Below, piece after piece: positions 46,930-58,684 of a stretch of 64,000 bases of DNA. The stretch lies in assembly GCA_030770535.1 (NCBI GenBank), contig JASVEC010000021.1, positions 382,001 through 446,000 of the forward strand, in the 5' to 3' direction. How positions within the stretch are numbered: position 1 is the first letter of the stretch; every line of letters starts with the position of its first letter. Both the position numbers and the translations under genes were made by a program. The notes below the pieces were generated by a model. The model worked only from the letters and a program-made list of their open reading frames with translations. It was not told the DNA's origin and did not search any database. The stretch comes from Batkoa obscura. Taxonomy: Eukaryota; Entomophthoromycota; Entomophthoromycetes; Entomophthorales; Batkoaceae.

Positions 46930-49239
46930 TTATCCAAAATTGAAATTGTTTTTTATATTACTCATGGAGCTACTAAATTTGTTGCGAAATTTACCAAATG
47001 GGTCATTACTTGATTGCTGATTTATTCCATTGAACGGGTCTTCGAAACTCTGAATTGATTGCTGACTTCCCCTATTAAAGGGAATATTAGTAGCACCATT
47101 GTTATTATTGTTTTGTTGCTGTGGCTTTATACTATTAAATGGGTCATCTTTATTAATTTGATCTGTTTCTTTTAATAAAATCTTATTAAATGGATCATCG
47201 ATATTCACTTGTCCATCTAATCCAACGTTGGTATTATCGCTATTAAAGTTATTAAAAAATTCGAAAGATGGATCTCTTGGATTGAACTTTGGTCCTTTCT
47301 CTTTGAAAAGTAGTCGCTCTAATGTTTTTTGGCTTGGTTTAGGTCTATAAGTAGGTTCTCCACTTAATTTTTCTTCAACGATAAAATCACCCAATACATT
47401 GCCCATCATATGAATGAATAAATTTGGGAAAAATCCAGGGATATCAGGTAAGGCAGACATATCCATAACCCTCAATCCTTTAACTCCACGTACTCTAAAC
47501 CTAGAATCTAAAACAGCCATCGGGTCATTGTCTAATCCTAGTTTGGCTGTACAACAAACATGATGCCCCCATGTAATTTCAGCGATCCATTTTGCTATCT
47601 GCCATCTCGAAGCATACTGTTTGCCTGGATATACTTCTTCATAAACGTTTTCCTCTCCAACCTCTTCTCTTGTTCGGTTTCTAACGTATTCTATTGATGT
47701 TATTAAAGCATTCATGTCCTCAACACCTCCAATATTAAACTTTAATAAGTTGATATCTGGAGTCTCTCTTGGATCATTTGACTTTAATTTAACATAGCCT
47801 TGGGACCTTGTATGCGCTTTTAATATTAATCGGTTGAAATACCTTGTGTTTTTTACTGCTTCTTCAGAATACCCTTTATAGTAGCCATAGAAATAGACGG
47901 GAGTATTAATAATAAATATATCTGGTTCATTTAAATACTTATTAGACTTGTAGATCTCTCCACTAACACCTGAGTTAGCTAAATAAGCACCATTTTTTTC
48001 ATTCTTATATTGTCTAAAACAGCGATCAGCATATTCATTTGAAGAAAAAAAGCAATCTTTAAATAAAGGTAAATCATTTTCTAGCTTTAATATATATGGA
48101 ATCTCATTTCTGTCCAATAAATTTTTGCCTACTCCCTTCAAATCACTTATTGTTGTTATATTAAATTTATTTAATTCCTCTTTATCACCAATTCCGCTCA
48201 ACATTAATAGCTGAGGTGTATTAAATGTCCCTGCAGATATGATGACTTCATTTCTTGCGAAAAATTGATTTGGCACAGCCTGTCTTGACCTATTATCATC
48301 AAATAGTGGTGATGCTTTATATAAGTTAGCCCCGTGATAAACATTAACGCCTATAGCTTTTTTGTTTTTATCAAAAATGACCTTAGAAACTAACGTATCA
48401 GTTAATATAGTTAATGGGCTAAAAGCACGAGCCATTTGTAATTGGCCTAAATAGTTCATTCGTGTATAATTTGTTTGATGTACTGCTGATGGTATATTGA
48501 ATAAACCAACACTATCAGTTCCAACATTGCCATTGATATAACCGTTAACGTCATGAGTAGGGTCCCCACCTAAAAAGGCTAACAATTTACTCAATGATTT
48601 GTCTGATGACAACATCCTAACTAAAGGTGAATAACTTGTTGGGTACCAACCACGATAACCATGATCATTTTTATCACTTACTTGTAATGGGTAATTACAG
48701 TTTTCCAAAGGTTTGAAATACTTTTCTCTAAATAATGGCTCTTTAAATATATCATTGCCCGTTAACTCATACAATAAATCAAAATCTCTTTTTTGTGGAT
48801 AAACAGCGATCTGAGCATGATGTAAAGAGCATCCGCCAAGCCCGCTTGCCCTTGGATAAAATACTTCTTGTCTTAGTTTTGTCTCTTCTTTGTAATGCTT
48901 TACAAAGTAATCCCAGGCAATCTTCGGATCTTCGGAAGCTCGGGTACTAAACGCTGGTACTGTTATATTCCATGAATTTGGTTCTGGCTCGGAACCAGCT
49001 TCTAATAATAAGGTAGTAAAGCCATAGTTGGCTAGTCGCATAGCTAACATTCCTCCTGCACTCCCTGCACCTACTACAATATAATCATAAACCTTTGGGA
49101 CTTCCCAAAAGTTTTGCTTTATGTATAAATAATCTTTATTACTTTTTTTCATAAAATCAAATATACCAGCGGATACATTTTGAGTTAATAGATTGAGTGT
49201 GATTAAAGAAATAGTTGCAGATATAGTATGCAACTTCAT
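46930..49239 (-). CDS. Secreted GMC-family FAD oxidoreductase with DPFN-repeat tail
   Basis: Intronless, 769 aa. A signal peptide (residues 1-24, ending QNVSA) precedes the FAD dinucleotide loop YIVVGAGSAGGMLA (53-66) and LLLEAGSEPEP. FYPRASGLGGCSLHHAQ is the second FAD signature region, and ISAGTFNTPQLLMLSGIG is GMC signature 2. The C-terminal catalytic segment WGHHVCCTAKLG carries the conserved histidine, and ALPDIPGFFPNLFIHMMG is the last FAD-contact block. The domain resembles choline/alcohol dehydrogenases and aryl-alcohol-type oxidases; the substrate is unknown. After the enzyme comes an unusual extension of about 120 residues, Asn/Gln-rich and low-complexity, containing DDPFN, DDPFN, IPFN, EDPFN and NDPF. 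The extension is not part of the GMC fold. Confidence 0.9.
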   Translation of the reverse strand: MKLHTISATISLITLNLLTQNVSAGIFDFMKKSNKDYLYIKQNFWEVPKVYDYIVVGAGSAGGMLAMRLANYGFTTLLLEAGSEPEPNSWNITVPAFSTRASEDPKIAWDYFVKHYKEETKLRQEVFYPRASGLGGCSLHHAQIAVYPQKRDFDLLYELTGNDIFKEPLFREKYFKPLENCNYPLQVSDKNDHGYRGWYPTSYSPLVRMLSSDKSLSKLLAFLGGDPTHDVNGYINGNVGTDSVGLFNIPSAVHQTNYTRMNYLGQLQMARAFSPLTILTDTLVSKVIFDKNKKAIGVNVYHGANLYKASPLFDDNRSRQAVPNQFFARNEVIISAGTFNTPQLLMLSGIGDKEELNKFNITTISDLKGVGKNLLDRNEIPYILKLENDLPLFKDCFFSSNEYADRCFRQYKNEKNGAYLANSGVSGEIYKSNKYLNEPDIFIINTPVYFYGYYKGYSEEAVKNTRYFNRLILKAHTRSQGYVKLKSNDPRETPDINLLKFNIGGVEDMNALITSIEYVRNRTREEVGEENVYEEVYPGKQYASRWQIAKWIAEITWGHHVCCTAKLGLDNDPMAVLDSRFRVRGVKGLRVMDMSALPDIPGFFPNLFIHMMGNVLGDFIVEEKLSGEPTYRPKPSQKTLERLLFKEKGPKFNPRDPSFEFFNNFNSDNTNVGLDGQVNIDDPFNKILLKETDQINKDDPFNSIKPQQQNNNNNGATNIPFNRGSQQSIQSFEDPFNGINQQSSNDPFGKFRNKFSSSMSNIKNNFNFG

Positions 49240-50598
49240 TTTTTATTTTAAATAAAAGCTTTTTGTGATAATAAAGTGAAGTATTTATCTTAATTCCTTT
49301 CATTTTGATTATTTTTTAAAAAAAAATTATAATGTCTATCAAACTGTTGATGATTTGCTTTGCTATTTGTTAGACAGTTTTGATGGCTATTTTTAAGGCA
49401 ATGCTTTTTCTAAGACATTTTAATCAACTAAATTATCAGTCAATTAAATAAATATTTTAGCAGCAATTTCAAACTAAATTAAGATTATTACATTTAACTT
49501 AATATAAAAAACAATATAATTGCGTTAAATAAGTAACATGTTATGCTTTTGTAATAAAATCTTGAAGTGAAAAAAGTAAAACCTTTTTATTAGTCAAACT
49601 TTCAATACGATTTTCATAATGATACAAAAAGTAAACCGTACTATTTATTTGTGCAATTATAGTTATATTTTTGTATAAAGGTTAAATAAAAGTATGTAAA
49701 AAAATTTTGGCTTTGGATTCGAGTTATGATGCTATTACTGTGAGCATCTTTCAAAAATTGCAAATTATAAAATGTAATAGTTCAGGGATATTTTCACTTC
49801 TAAAAAATTGACATTTCTCGGCAATTTACTTTATAGATATAAAATGATTATATAATTTTACAAGATATATCATAAAAAATAAAAAAAATAATCATAAAAT
49901 AAAACTACAGAGAATACATGAAACCATTTAAATGTATTTCAATTACTGAAATAAATTTTCAGTAACAATAGCCTCATATCCATCTACTTTAAAATCTTGA
50001 TTTTGCCTAATTTAATGTCAAATTTTGTAGATCAGCTTAAAGCCGAATTAAGCTAAAAAAGCCTATAGGGTCAAAGTTGAAGATTTGAACTTTTGAATGA
50101 ATAAACAAAATAAAAAATATTTGATAATTCAATTTTGATTATTTGTTTTATTTAATTGTTTATTATAAATTATTATAAATTATTGTTATTCATTTTTATG
50201 AAATTTGGAGAACATTTAGATCCAATGACACTTTACATAATAGGATTTTGCAAAGAGCTGAGGCCAATTAAAACACGTGTAAAAATTTTAAGTATCAAAT
50301 AAGATGCAACTTTAATCAGGAATAGTATTATCCAATCAAATAGTATTATTCTACAAATTAACGGTACAATTTTATAAAATATTCACTCCCTTCATTTATG
50401 TCCCATAAATTAATCATATAGTTTAATAAAATGATCCTAGCTACTAATCCACCATAAATAAAGTTAGGAAAATTTCTCTTTTCTCATTGATTTCTCTTTT
50501 TTGGTGAGTAAATTTATTCATTCTCTATTAATAATTTATTATAAATCTTTTTAAATTCAATAGAATTATTTATTAACTTTTTTAAAGAAATAACAAAG
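49240..50598. other. Intergenic, divergent promoters
   Basis: Between the GMC gene and eIF5A, transcribed apart. AT-rich. The right end holds a pyrimidine tract and a likely 5'-leader intron of eIF5A; nothing else is seen. Confidence 0.5.
50473..50598 (+). promoter_or_regulatory. eIF5A leader: pyrimidine tract and predicted 5'-UTR intron
   Basis: A TTTCTCTTTTCTC-rich tract at about 50473-50502 resembles the CT blocks often found at transcription starts of highly expressed fungal genes. It is followed by a strong 5' splice site (G/GTGAGT at 50504) and a 3' site AATAG at 50563. This predicts a 60-nt intron in the leader of a gene whose coding region has none. Confidence 0.5.
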
Positions 50599-51066
50599 AT
50601 GGCTGATGAAGAACACACTTTCGAAGCTGCCGGATCTGGTGCTTCCCTTACCTACCCAATGCAATGTTCCGCTTTAAGAAAAAACGGACACGTTGTTATT
50701 AAGGGCCGTCCATGCAAAATTGTTGATATGTCCACCTCTAAAACTGGTAAGCACGGTCATGCTAAAGTCCATTTAGTTGCTGTTGATATTTTCACTGGTA
50801 AAAAACTTGAAGATATCTCCCCATCTACCCATAACATGGATGTACCTCACGTTAAGCGTGATGAATACACCCTCCTCGATATTGAAGATGGTTTCTTATC
50901 CCTTATGTTACAAGATGGTTCCACCAAAGATGATGTCAAAATTCCAGATGATGCTCTTGGTCGTGAACTTGAAGCTGCTTTTGCTGAAGGTCGTGATATC
51001 TCCGTCACTTGTATTTCTTCTATGGATGAAGAACAATGTATTTCTTGGCGTGATGCCCCTAAATAG
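50599..51066 (+). CDS. HYP2 (eIF5A): Translation factor eIF5A
   Basis: 155 aa, no intron in the coding region. The hypusination loop [14 protein letters not shown] is intact, placing the lysine to be modified at residue 51. [20 protein letters not shown] links the two beta domains, and [16 protein letters not shown] with ALGREL follows. eIF5A relieves ribosome stalling and aids termination. Its codon use is clearly less AT-biased than most of the window (many CC/GT-ending codons), as expected for a highly expressed gene. Confidence 0.97.
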   Translation: MADEEHTFEAAGSGASLTYPMQCSALRKNGHVVIKGRPCKIVDMSTSKTGKHGHAKVHLVAVDIFTGKKLEDISPSTHNMDVPHVKRDEYTLLDIEDGFLSLMLQDGSTKDDVKIPDDALGRELEAAFAEGRDISVTCISSMDEEQCISWRDAPK

Positions 51067-51466
51067 TTAAATTAAATTTTTTTTTAATAAAATTAGAAAT
51101 TGAAGTTTAATTATTAAATAAAATTGCTAAAGTAATAGAAATCGATATTTTATTTCTGCATACCATATTGTTTATATTTTGTTTATGTAGAATGTTTGTT
51201 TAGGAGGGCATAGTTTCTAATCATTAATATCATTGATATTTACTTTATTAATATTGTCTCTAAATTAATCTGAGAGAATTTCAGAAAGAATATAATATGA
51301 TTGAAATTGATAATCAAAAGTTGAAAACAAAACTAAACCAAAATAGTTGAAACAAATTCGAAATATTAAAAATAAAAAGTCAAAAAATAAATTTAGTTGC
51401 ACTTTTGTAAGAATAAAGCATGAAAGACCTCATTTTAAATTATCCGTTGCTTTTGTGTAGACTTAT
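51067..51466. other. Convergent intergenic region
   Basis: Short AT-rich gap between eIF5A and RFC2 3' ends. No feature seen. Confidence 0.5.
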
Positions 51467-52659
51467 TTAGGGTATATCCTTAAGCGACTCAAAAGAATAC
51501 AATTTGTTCGTGACATTAGCCAACATACCAACTAATTGAAGTTTTGTATCAAGACCATCTAAAATTTTCATATGGCATAATCCTATTTCCTAATAAACCT
51601 TTAACATCTAATTTGAAATTTGAAAACAAAAACTTACTTTTATAAACTCAAGTTTTGAAGTTTCTGGCATATCATATAATTTGGTAACACGAAAAAATGT
51701 AGTAATAATGTCTAAAGCAGAGTATCCCTTATGCCATAAAGAAGACATAACTTCAATAGCATTGTCTAATTTTCCATTGATACAACTTTCAATCACTTCT
51801 TTAACTATCGTTGGATGAGGTTGGTCACAAACTCTAAATACATTTTCTTGATTAACAAACCCAAATCCGGAAAAAGTAGACTGTAAATTATTAATCGCTT
51901 GACGCATATCCCCATCAGCAGTAAAAACAATGGCAGCTAACCCATCAGCGTTATATTGTACATTTTCGAGTTCACAGATCTCAAGCAAACGTTTAGTAAC
52001 TTGTTGATCATTCAATCTGGTATATCTTATCATAGCACATCGACTTTGAATGGGTTCGATAATTTTACTAGACAAGTTACAAGCCAAAGCGAAACGAGTG
52101 GTTGTTGAATAAATTTCCATCGTTCTTCTTAAAGCTTGCTGCGCTCCTGCTACCATACTATCCGCTTCGTCTAAAATCACAATTTTATGTAAACCTTGTG
52201 GGAGATTTACTTTTTTCTGAGCAAACATCTTAATTCGGTTTCTTACTACGTCGATACCCCTTTCTTTGTTTATTTTTATTTATCCTGTGCTAATTATTAT
52301 CAATTACCTATCATCTGAAGCATTCAATTCAAGAACACACTCACTAAATTTATCTTTTAAAATTTGTCTTGCCAAACAAAGGATTGAAGTTGTTTTTCCT
52401 ATTCCAGGTGATCCCTAAGTTTTTTTAAATAAGAAATGATTTACTTATTTAATAATATAAATTTATTACCGATAAAATAATATTTGGCATGTTGCCATCA
52501 CTAGCAATCACTTTTAATCTTTGAATAGTTTCTTCATTTCCAACGATATCATCCAAAACGATTGGGCGGTATTTTTCTACCCTTAACTAGTTAATCATAT
52601 GTTAATTCATATTGTGTTGTGTTGTACCATGGTAAATTCAAATCATTAGCAGTAACCAT
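51467..52659 (-). CDS. RFC2: Replication factor C subunit 2 (yeast Rfc4 orthologue)
   Basis: Five or so introns; ATG at 52657-52659, TAA at 51467-51469, roughly 330 aa. The start [11 protein letters not shown] joins [18 protein letters not shown] only if the first intron ends at GTTAAG rather than at the earlier ACTAG. Walker A is [11 protein letters not shown] box [15 protein letters not shown], Walker [10 protein letters not shown], sensor/arginine-finger region [16 protein letters not shown], and sensor 2 [18 protein letters not shown]. The string [18 protein letters not shown] and the end [19 protein letters not shown] match human RFC2 / yeast Rfc4. It is one of four small AAA+ clamp-loader subunits that load PCNA. 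Confidence 0.92.
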
Positions 52660-52946
52660 TGTTGTATAATTTGAATAATTAAATTACGTTTTTCACAGCA
52701 AATTGATTTTATAAGAGTTATCCAAATATGGATAATTAGTCCTTATTGCAACTTTTGCAACTTAAGGCTCAGTTTAAAATTTGGGATGGTTTATAAAATT
52801 GAAATTTTATTCGGTTTTAATAGAATACTAATAAATTAAATTGAAGGTATTAAACTATAATATTAAATGAGCAATTATTTTGATAGTTATAAATAATATG
52901 ATATGAACAAAAAATAAACTTGAATTAATTGATTTTAAGGGTTAGG

Positions 52947-54026
52947 ATGGCAACTGTTTCAATCAAAAACTTATTTAGAATTAACGCTGTAAAAGGTATA
53001 TTTTAAGCTCTTAATAATCGAATAATAGTTAAAAACTCAGGTGCTAGATATCTCTCGTATGTTTCCAAAGTTCAAAATAACTTTGATTCAACGATAAACA
53101 AATCGATACCTGCTTCTTCAATAGCATCAACTGCTTCTACTTCAGGCTCCATAAATATTAAAGAAAGATATAATAGCTTAGGTAATAAAAATAAAAATGA
53201 GCAGTGACCATTATTTATTATATAATTCCAAAAGTTAACTCTTTTTTTAGTTCCAAGTTTTGAAGATATTGGAACCGTACAATTAGATTCTGAGTCATTA
53301 GAACAACCAGAGGAGTTCAATCCTACCGAATTAACTATGGCAAAGATGTTAGCTTCAGGTTTACATTTAGGTAGCAGTACCGAACTTTGGAACCCAAAAA
53401 ATTTGCCATTTATCTTTGGTTCAAGAGCAGATATTAATATTTTTAATCTTGAAGCAACTATGTCTTATCTTAAAAGAGCTTGTGCTTTTACAAGAGAAGT
53501 AGCATTTAACAATGGTATCATTTTGTTTTTATCTTCTAAACCTGAATTCGCTTCTGCTACCGTTAAAGCAGCTCAGCGCTCTAACTCCTATTATGTCTAT
53601 CATAAATGGGTACCTGGAGCTATTTCAAATAGAGAATCTGTTTTAGGTTCAAAGTCTTTTGTTTATTATGAAGGAGAACAAATCGAATATAAAAATTACA
53701 AGCCAGATTTATTGATTGTTGCCAATTATCAAGATAATAAAAAAGCAATCGCTGAAGCTACTCGATATAATATTCCAACAATTGCTATTATAGATTCGGA
53801 TCAAGATCCTGCTGGAGTTACCTATCCTATCCCTGGTAATGATGATTCAGTTAAAGGAATTGAACTTGTGTTTGGATTATTATCAACTGCTGCTAGAGAT
53901 GGAATGGCTAAAAGAGAATATTTGGCTAAAAAGGAAGTTGAAAAAGAATCCAAAAAAGCTGATTTAGACTCAAAAGTAAAAGAAATTAAACCAGAAGAAA
54001 AAGAAACATATGCGTTTGATCCTTAA
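52947..54026 (+). CDS. MRP4: Mitochondrial small-subunit ribosomal protein uS2m
   Basis: Three exons: MATVSIKNLFRINAVK, a Ser/Lys-rich segment, then the main exon. The first 60 or so residues are rich in Lys/Arg/Ser/Asn and lack acids, a typical mitochondrial presequence, and do not align with cytosolic uS2. The main exon has LASGLHLGSSTELWNPKNLP (family GxxLGxxxxxWNPxM), YIYG-equivalent FIFGSRADINIFNLEAT, VSSKPEF-like LFLSSKPEF, KWVPGAISN, PDLLIVANYQDNKKAIAEA and IPTIAIIDSDQDPAGVTYPI PGNDD. This is the bacterial/mitochondrial S2 type, not the cytosolic RPSA type. A basic/acidic helical C-terminal tail of about 40 residues follows. Its start lies about 290 bp from the divergent RFC2 start. 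Confidence 0.88.
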
Positions 54027-54244
54027 GTAGTTAAAGCTCAAGATATAAAAAAGTAGAATAAATTAAATAAACATTTAAAAATAAACCATGTATTGTTTTA
54101 TTATGCTTGTTCAATGAGTTTTTAGGCAGTATTGTTGAATTCAAGTCAAATGCCATACTTAAAGTTAAAGCTGGGAAGATTTAGTTTTATCATTTATTAA
54201 TATAACTTCAGTGACTTTAAGTTAATCTACTCAAACTATGGAGA

Positions 54245-55258
54245 CTATAATAGCTGTTTTAGATCTTCATCTAGTTCGTGAATTTTAATTTCGTTATCTT
54301 GTACTTTATAAAATAATGATTTAGCAAATGTTATTTTAAGATAAAAAAGCTTACCCATATCAATAGTTGTAGTGTCATTAGTATTATTAAGAATTGAAGG
54401 AGCGTAAAAGAAGTGATCTAACATTTGATTGTAAATAAGTTTGGTTTCAGATAAATAATTTTTAGCTTTAGCATAAATGGTTTGATGGGTTAGGTTTGTT
54501 TGATCATAATCTTTCAGTATTTCTTTTAATAAATGAGAATGAAGTAAACTCTTTTCTAGTATCAATACATTGCTGAAACTAAAAATTATTATCAGCGAAT
54601 TTCATTTTTGTCAGCAACTACGTTTACCTTTTTGATTCAATACTTAGTTGGCTAACACTTAAAACAATTAAGTTTATTAACTCAAACACTGCTTTAGTAC
54701 TAAACTATTAGTATTACAAAATCTAACAAAAGGGATCTATTACCCTTCACTCATTTTTCTAAAAACTGATAAGTCATCAATAACAATAAGGGTAGGGCAT
54801 TTATGACTAATTAAATACAAGTTTAAAAATGATAAAAATGCTTTAAAGGCTGGGACATCTAGTATAGTTCTAATGAATAACTTATTAATAATTTAGTTGA
54901 TATTTTCAATAACTTACATAATTTTCCACTCAACTATTGAGCTGGGATCCTTGATCTCAGTTAAAAACTTATTTTTATAATACTTTGCATCTTGCTGCTT
55001 ATTTGTAATAAGCCAATATTCTTGATATTCAATATTGTGGTCCTTCTTGAAACTACTCAATAGTTTATCAATTACATAAGTAAATTGATCCTTTTTTTCC
55101 AAAAATAGCATCGAACTGGTCCTTTTATCATTTATAACTTTAGTTAAGAACGTATTAAATGAGATGCTTTCTCTTTGTTGAAGTTCATTTTTTAACTCCT
55201 TATGATAGTCATCAATTATACTAATATTTGACAACTCTCTATCCATCCTCATTTCCAA
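54245..55258 (-). CDS. RecA-fold protein without Walker A; candidate Elongator subunit Elp6
   Basis: Four exons join in frame to about 300 aa. Exon 1 is polar (LSNISIIDDYHKEL ... VIDKLLSSFK). Exon 2 carries CPTLIVIDDLSVFRKM, a Walker-B-like beta strand with paired aspartates. Exon 3 uses the 3' splice site TTTAG/TACTAAAG to read TKAVFELINLIVLSV, and exon 4 reads SFSNVLILEKSLLHSHLL and ends LFYKVQDNEIKIHELDEDLK. No Walker A (GxxxxGKT) is visible. A RecA-like domain with IDDLS and a C-terminal YKVQD strand but no P-loop fits Elp6 (family motifs VDDLSVL and YKIQD), part of the Elp4-5-6 ring that supports tRNA wobble-uridine modification. Recombination-mediator RecA paralogs are the main alternative. 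The identification is tentative. Confidence 0.6.
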
Positions 55259-55324
55259 TCAATTATGTATACTTTATTAGCTATTTTCAATAATTAAAAT
55301 GCAAAGAGATTAAAACCAAAAAGT

Positions 55325-55430
55325 CATATGGGAATGTATTTTTGTGGTTAAGAATTTTATTGACAATCTTTCTGGTCAAATAGTGCTTAAAAGAGAAAAA
55401 GTAATGAAGCTAAAAAAAACACCTCTATAT
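55325..55430 (+). mobile_element. MITE copy 21 (TGGGGATGT family)
   Basis: Full length; ends ATATGGGAATGT / ACACCTCTATAT; core TGGTCAAATAGTGCTT. It lies about 67 bp upstream of the Elp6-candidate start, the closest promoter-side insertion in the window. Confidence 0.88.
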
Positions 55431-55684
55431 TTAAATAAATTTATAGCCTAAAAATAGCATTGAAGCTATTTAATAGTTATAAGTTTTATTTCTTATTTAA
55501 GCTATAAATTAAAAATTAATATAAAGAGTTAATTTCTATACTCATATTACTATTAATATTTGGAGTTTAATAGCATTAGCTATAAATTAACTTTATATTG
55601 TTAACTAATATACAAATAACAATTTCATCAACTATCAAATTACAAACATGAATCTATTTACCATTAGTAAAATTTATTGGAAAC

Positions 55685-56174
55685 TTAGTGGGAACTGAAG
55701 TATTCCATGAGGACGTTGTAAGCCTCGGAATCTTGCTGGAGCTCCTTGACAACAACAACGGAGGCTCCTACGACCTTACGAGGGTTACCTTCACGGTCGA
55801 TCTTGCAGAGACCGGCCCATTCACCGAGCTTTTTGGCATCAGAAACTTTGATGAGATTAATATTGTGTTCAGCGCATAAAGCTTCAACAAGTTTAATATA
55901 TTCTCCTTCGGTACAACCTTCGTTTAAAACGCAAAGGGAAGCTTGACGACGGTCAAGAACCTTAGCGCATTCACGGATACCACGAACAAGGTTATCAGTT
56001 ACGATAGCTTGTTTGAGGACAGCTTGTAAAGCTTCTTCAATGGACATCTTTCCACGTGGAGCAGCATCGGCGGCAACTTCAACTTCCTCAACATTAACGA
56101 CCACATCATTTCTGCAAGGTTATTTAGATAAATTTATATCAATAAAGTGAATTATATTACCCTTCGGCAGACAT
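55685..56174 (-). CDS. RPS12: Ribosomal protein eS12 (RPS12)
   Basis: Two exons; ATG at 56172-56174 begins MSAEG, then a short intron ending TTGCAG and [12 protein letters not shown]. About 144 aa. Landmarks: [88 protein letters not shown] and the C-terminal VLMEYFSS. It belongs to the L7Ae/L30e/S12e fold of the 40S beak. Coding bases are far richer in G and C than the neighbourhood, a sign of high expression. The GTG at 56104 is not the start. Confidence 0.95.
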
Positions 56175-56959
56175 TTTTAGTTATTTATATATTTTTTAAA
56201 TACAGAAATCCTCACTAAATTGGATGATTAGAATTTATTGTGTTTTTTGATATTTTATAAGTTACATGAGTGGTTTAAAAAACAGGGAATGAAAATTTTT
56301 TGCAAATGAAAAACTTTTAAGCAAAAAATTCAAAGCGTGTTAATTGGATAGAATCATATCTTCGATAATTATGGGAAATTGTTATCTGATATTAAGCCTG
56401 GGGCAAAATTCAAGGGACAATTTGGTTTCATTAATATTTAATACATGTTATAATAAAGTAATAGTTTTTATTATCTCTTTGTGAACATTAATTAAATCCA
56501 AAGATATCATAATTTTAAAACCTCTATTCAACCTGTCTGTTGTTATAAATATGATAGCTTGTTTAAAGCTTTTAAACAAACATGGTAAATAACGTTTATT
56601 AACAAAATTTAAATTATAGTATAAATATTTGGCAGGGGCTTGTAATGAATTTAAATCAAATAATAATAAAAATAGAATAGACTTTACAACTGACTAGATT
56701 ATTTTAGACATTGATAAAATTCTATAATTTATTTAGAGTTACATAATAAACAATGTTCGGTATATGTCATTAAAAGCTTATCATACTTGATGTCAAAAGT
56801 ATACTAAAACTAAAAATTTAACTACAAATAAAGAATATTTAACTAATATTAAGTATTTATTTAAAACAGTATAGCTTACGAAGCTAATTAAGAAATGTAG
56901 AAATTTAAACCAACTATCTTTTTACATTATATAATAAGTGACAATAATAAGCTTTCCTT
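56175..56959. other. Intergenic, AT-rich
   Basis: Between the eS12 start and the LCB2 3' end; no gene or repeat seen. Confidence 0.5.
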
Positions 56960-58684
56960 TTAAAACATGTTTTTTAAAAGTAGTCGATCACCAACGTCTG
57001 AAACAATGGCTAGAGCTTTATCCAAATCTTCTTTAGTATGGGAAGCTGATAAACAGAAACGTACTCTACCAGTAATAAGAGGGGTAGCAGGATAAGTTAC
57101 GACCACTACAGCTAAACCTCTATTCAAACATTCTCTAGAGAAAGCAGCAATTTTCGAGGGATGGAACAACATAAGTGGTATGACTGGAGAATCCCCGTTA
57201 CCAGTGACAGTGAAACCCATAGCTTTGAGTTCTGAGAAGAAGTATCTAGAATTAAAAGCCAATTGTTCAAGTTTACGCTGTCCTAAATCACCACCTTGTA
57301 ATCCCATGATGACCCTCATTGAAGAATTGACTTGTTGTAATACTGGGATTTGCATTGGCTCTGCATAGATACTATTGTGATTTGTAATGCGTACTTTATC
57401 AATAAGTTCTTTGCTACCTGCAATATAACCTCCTGCTGCTCCAAAACTTTTAGTAAAGGTACCCATCATAACATCAATATGTGCTGGATCAACACCTAAA
57501 TAATCACATGTACCTCTACCACGTGGTCCGAGGGCTCCAATTGAATGAGCCTCATCTAAATAGATATAAAATTTGTATTTTTGTTTCAATTGGATGATCT
57601 CTTGTAAAATAGGGATGGAACCTTCCATACTATAAATTCCTTCTATAATCAATAGGATTTTTTTCCATGGGCGATGAGTACGTGGTTGACCTTGAGAAAT
57701 CGAAAAGCGTAATGTAGCTTCAAGATCTACAACATCATTATGTTTGAATGTACGAATATTAGCACCAGACAATCTAGCACCAGTAACAATAGAGCAGTGA
57801 TTAAGTTCATCTGAGATAATTAAGGAACCTTTACCAACTAAAATTGGGATAGTTGTTGAGTTGGTTGAAAAGCCCTGAGATTGAATGATTGCATCTTCTT
57901 TACCGACAAAACTAGCTAACATCTTTTCAGTTTCAAGTAAAAATTGACAAAGCCCAACTTCATTACGTGTAGTGTTTGAAGTTATTCCATTTTGTTTAAC
58001 ACACTCGATCACTTGATCTGCACATACACCTTCCTTTTCTGAAAATCCCAAATAATTATATGATGCTAGATTAAGGCATTCTATCGATTTTCCAGTATAG
58101 CTATTAAATTTTAGATAATATAATAATTATAAAAGTAATTGACTTACGTATAAGTCTTGTTATAATCATCACTCTTTCTTTCTAAAACTTTAACGGTACG
58201 ACTAGCTACTCCAGTGGTAGGACGAGAAAAACAATCTCTAATACGCATATACAATCTACGATGAAACATTGAATCAAAACCATCAACAATAGGAGCATAA
58301 CCCTAAAAATCGATTAAAATTGTTGTAAAAAATAGAAAAGGATCAAATTACATTTCTATGGGCATAAGGAGTATATTCGGAACTCTTAAAAATTTTACCG
58401 AAAAAATCTCTGACATGACCAACAAACACTAAGAGAGAATAACTGAAATAAGTGGTTAAAAGTACAAACAAGGGAATGTCATGTAGCTTTTCAGGGTCAG
58501 TTTGAACTGGGGTTTTAGCATCAGGTAAAGGAGCTTTTTTTAAAATATTAGGATTAAGTCCTTTTTGGTTAAATGGGGAATTTGAATGTGAACCAGAGCT
58601 TAAAGGTGGTGAATATAATTGATTCGTTACCGTTACTTTAGGGTCCTTTGGACTTATCTTATTACTTCTTTTTCCTATCCCCAT
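56960..58684 (-). CDS. LCB2: Serine palmitoyltransferase subunit 2
   Basis: Three exons, about 540 aa. The N-terminus is polar (MGIGKRSNKISPK...), followed by one membrane helix (IPLFVLLTTYFSYSLLVFVG), then YTPYAHRN/GYAPIVDGFDSMFHRRLYMR and ECLNLASYNYLGFSEKEG. The PLP-enzyme core has ISDELNHCSIVTGARLSGA, LIIEGIYSMEGSI, IYLDEAHSIGALGPRGRG and the cofactor lysine in MMGTFTKSFGAAGGYIAG, the hallmark that separates LCB2 from LCB1. It ends PATPLITGRVRFCLSASH. It condenses serine with palmitoyl-CoA on the ER membrane, the first step of sphingolipid synthesis. One stretch deviates from family expectation: the usual G-T after the substrate loop reads NTTRNEVGLCQFLLE here. The rest is canonical, so activity is likely. 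Confidence 0.93.
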
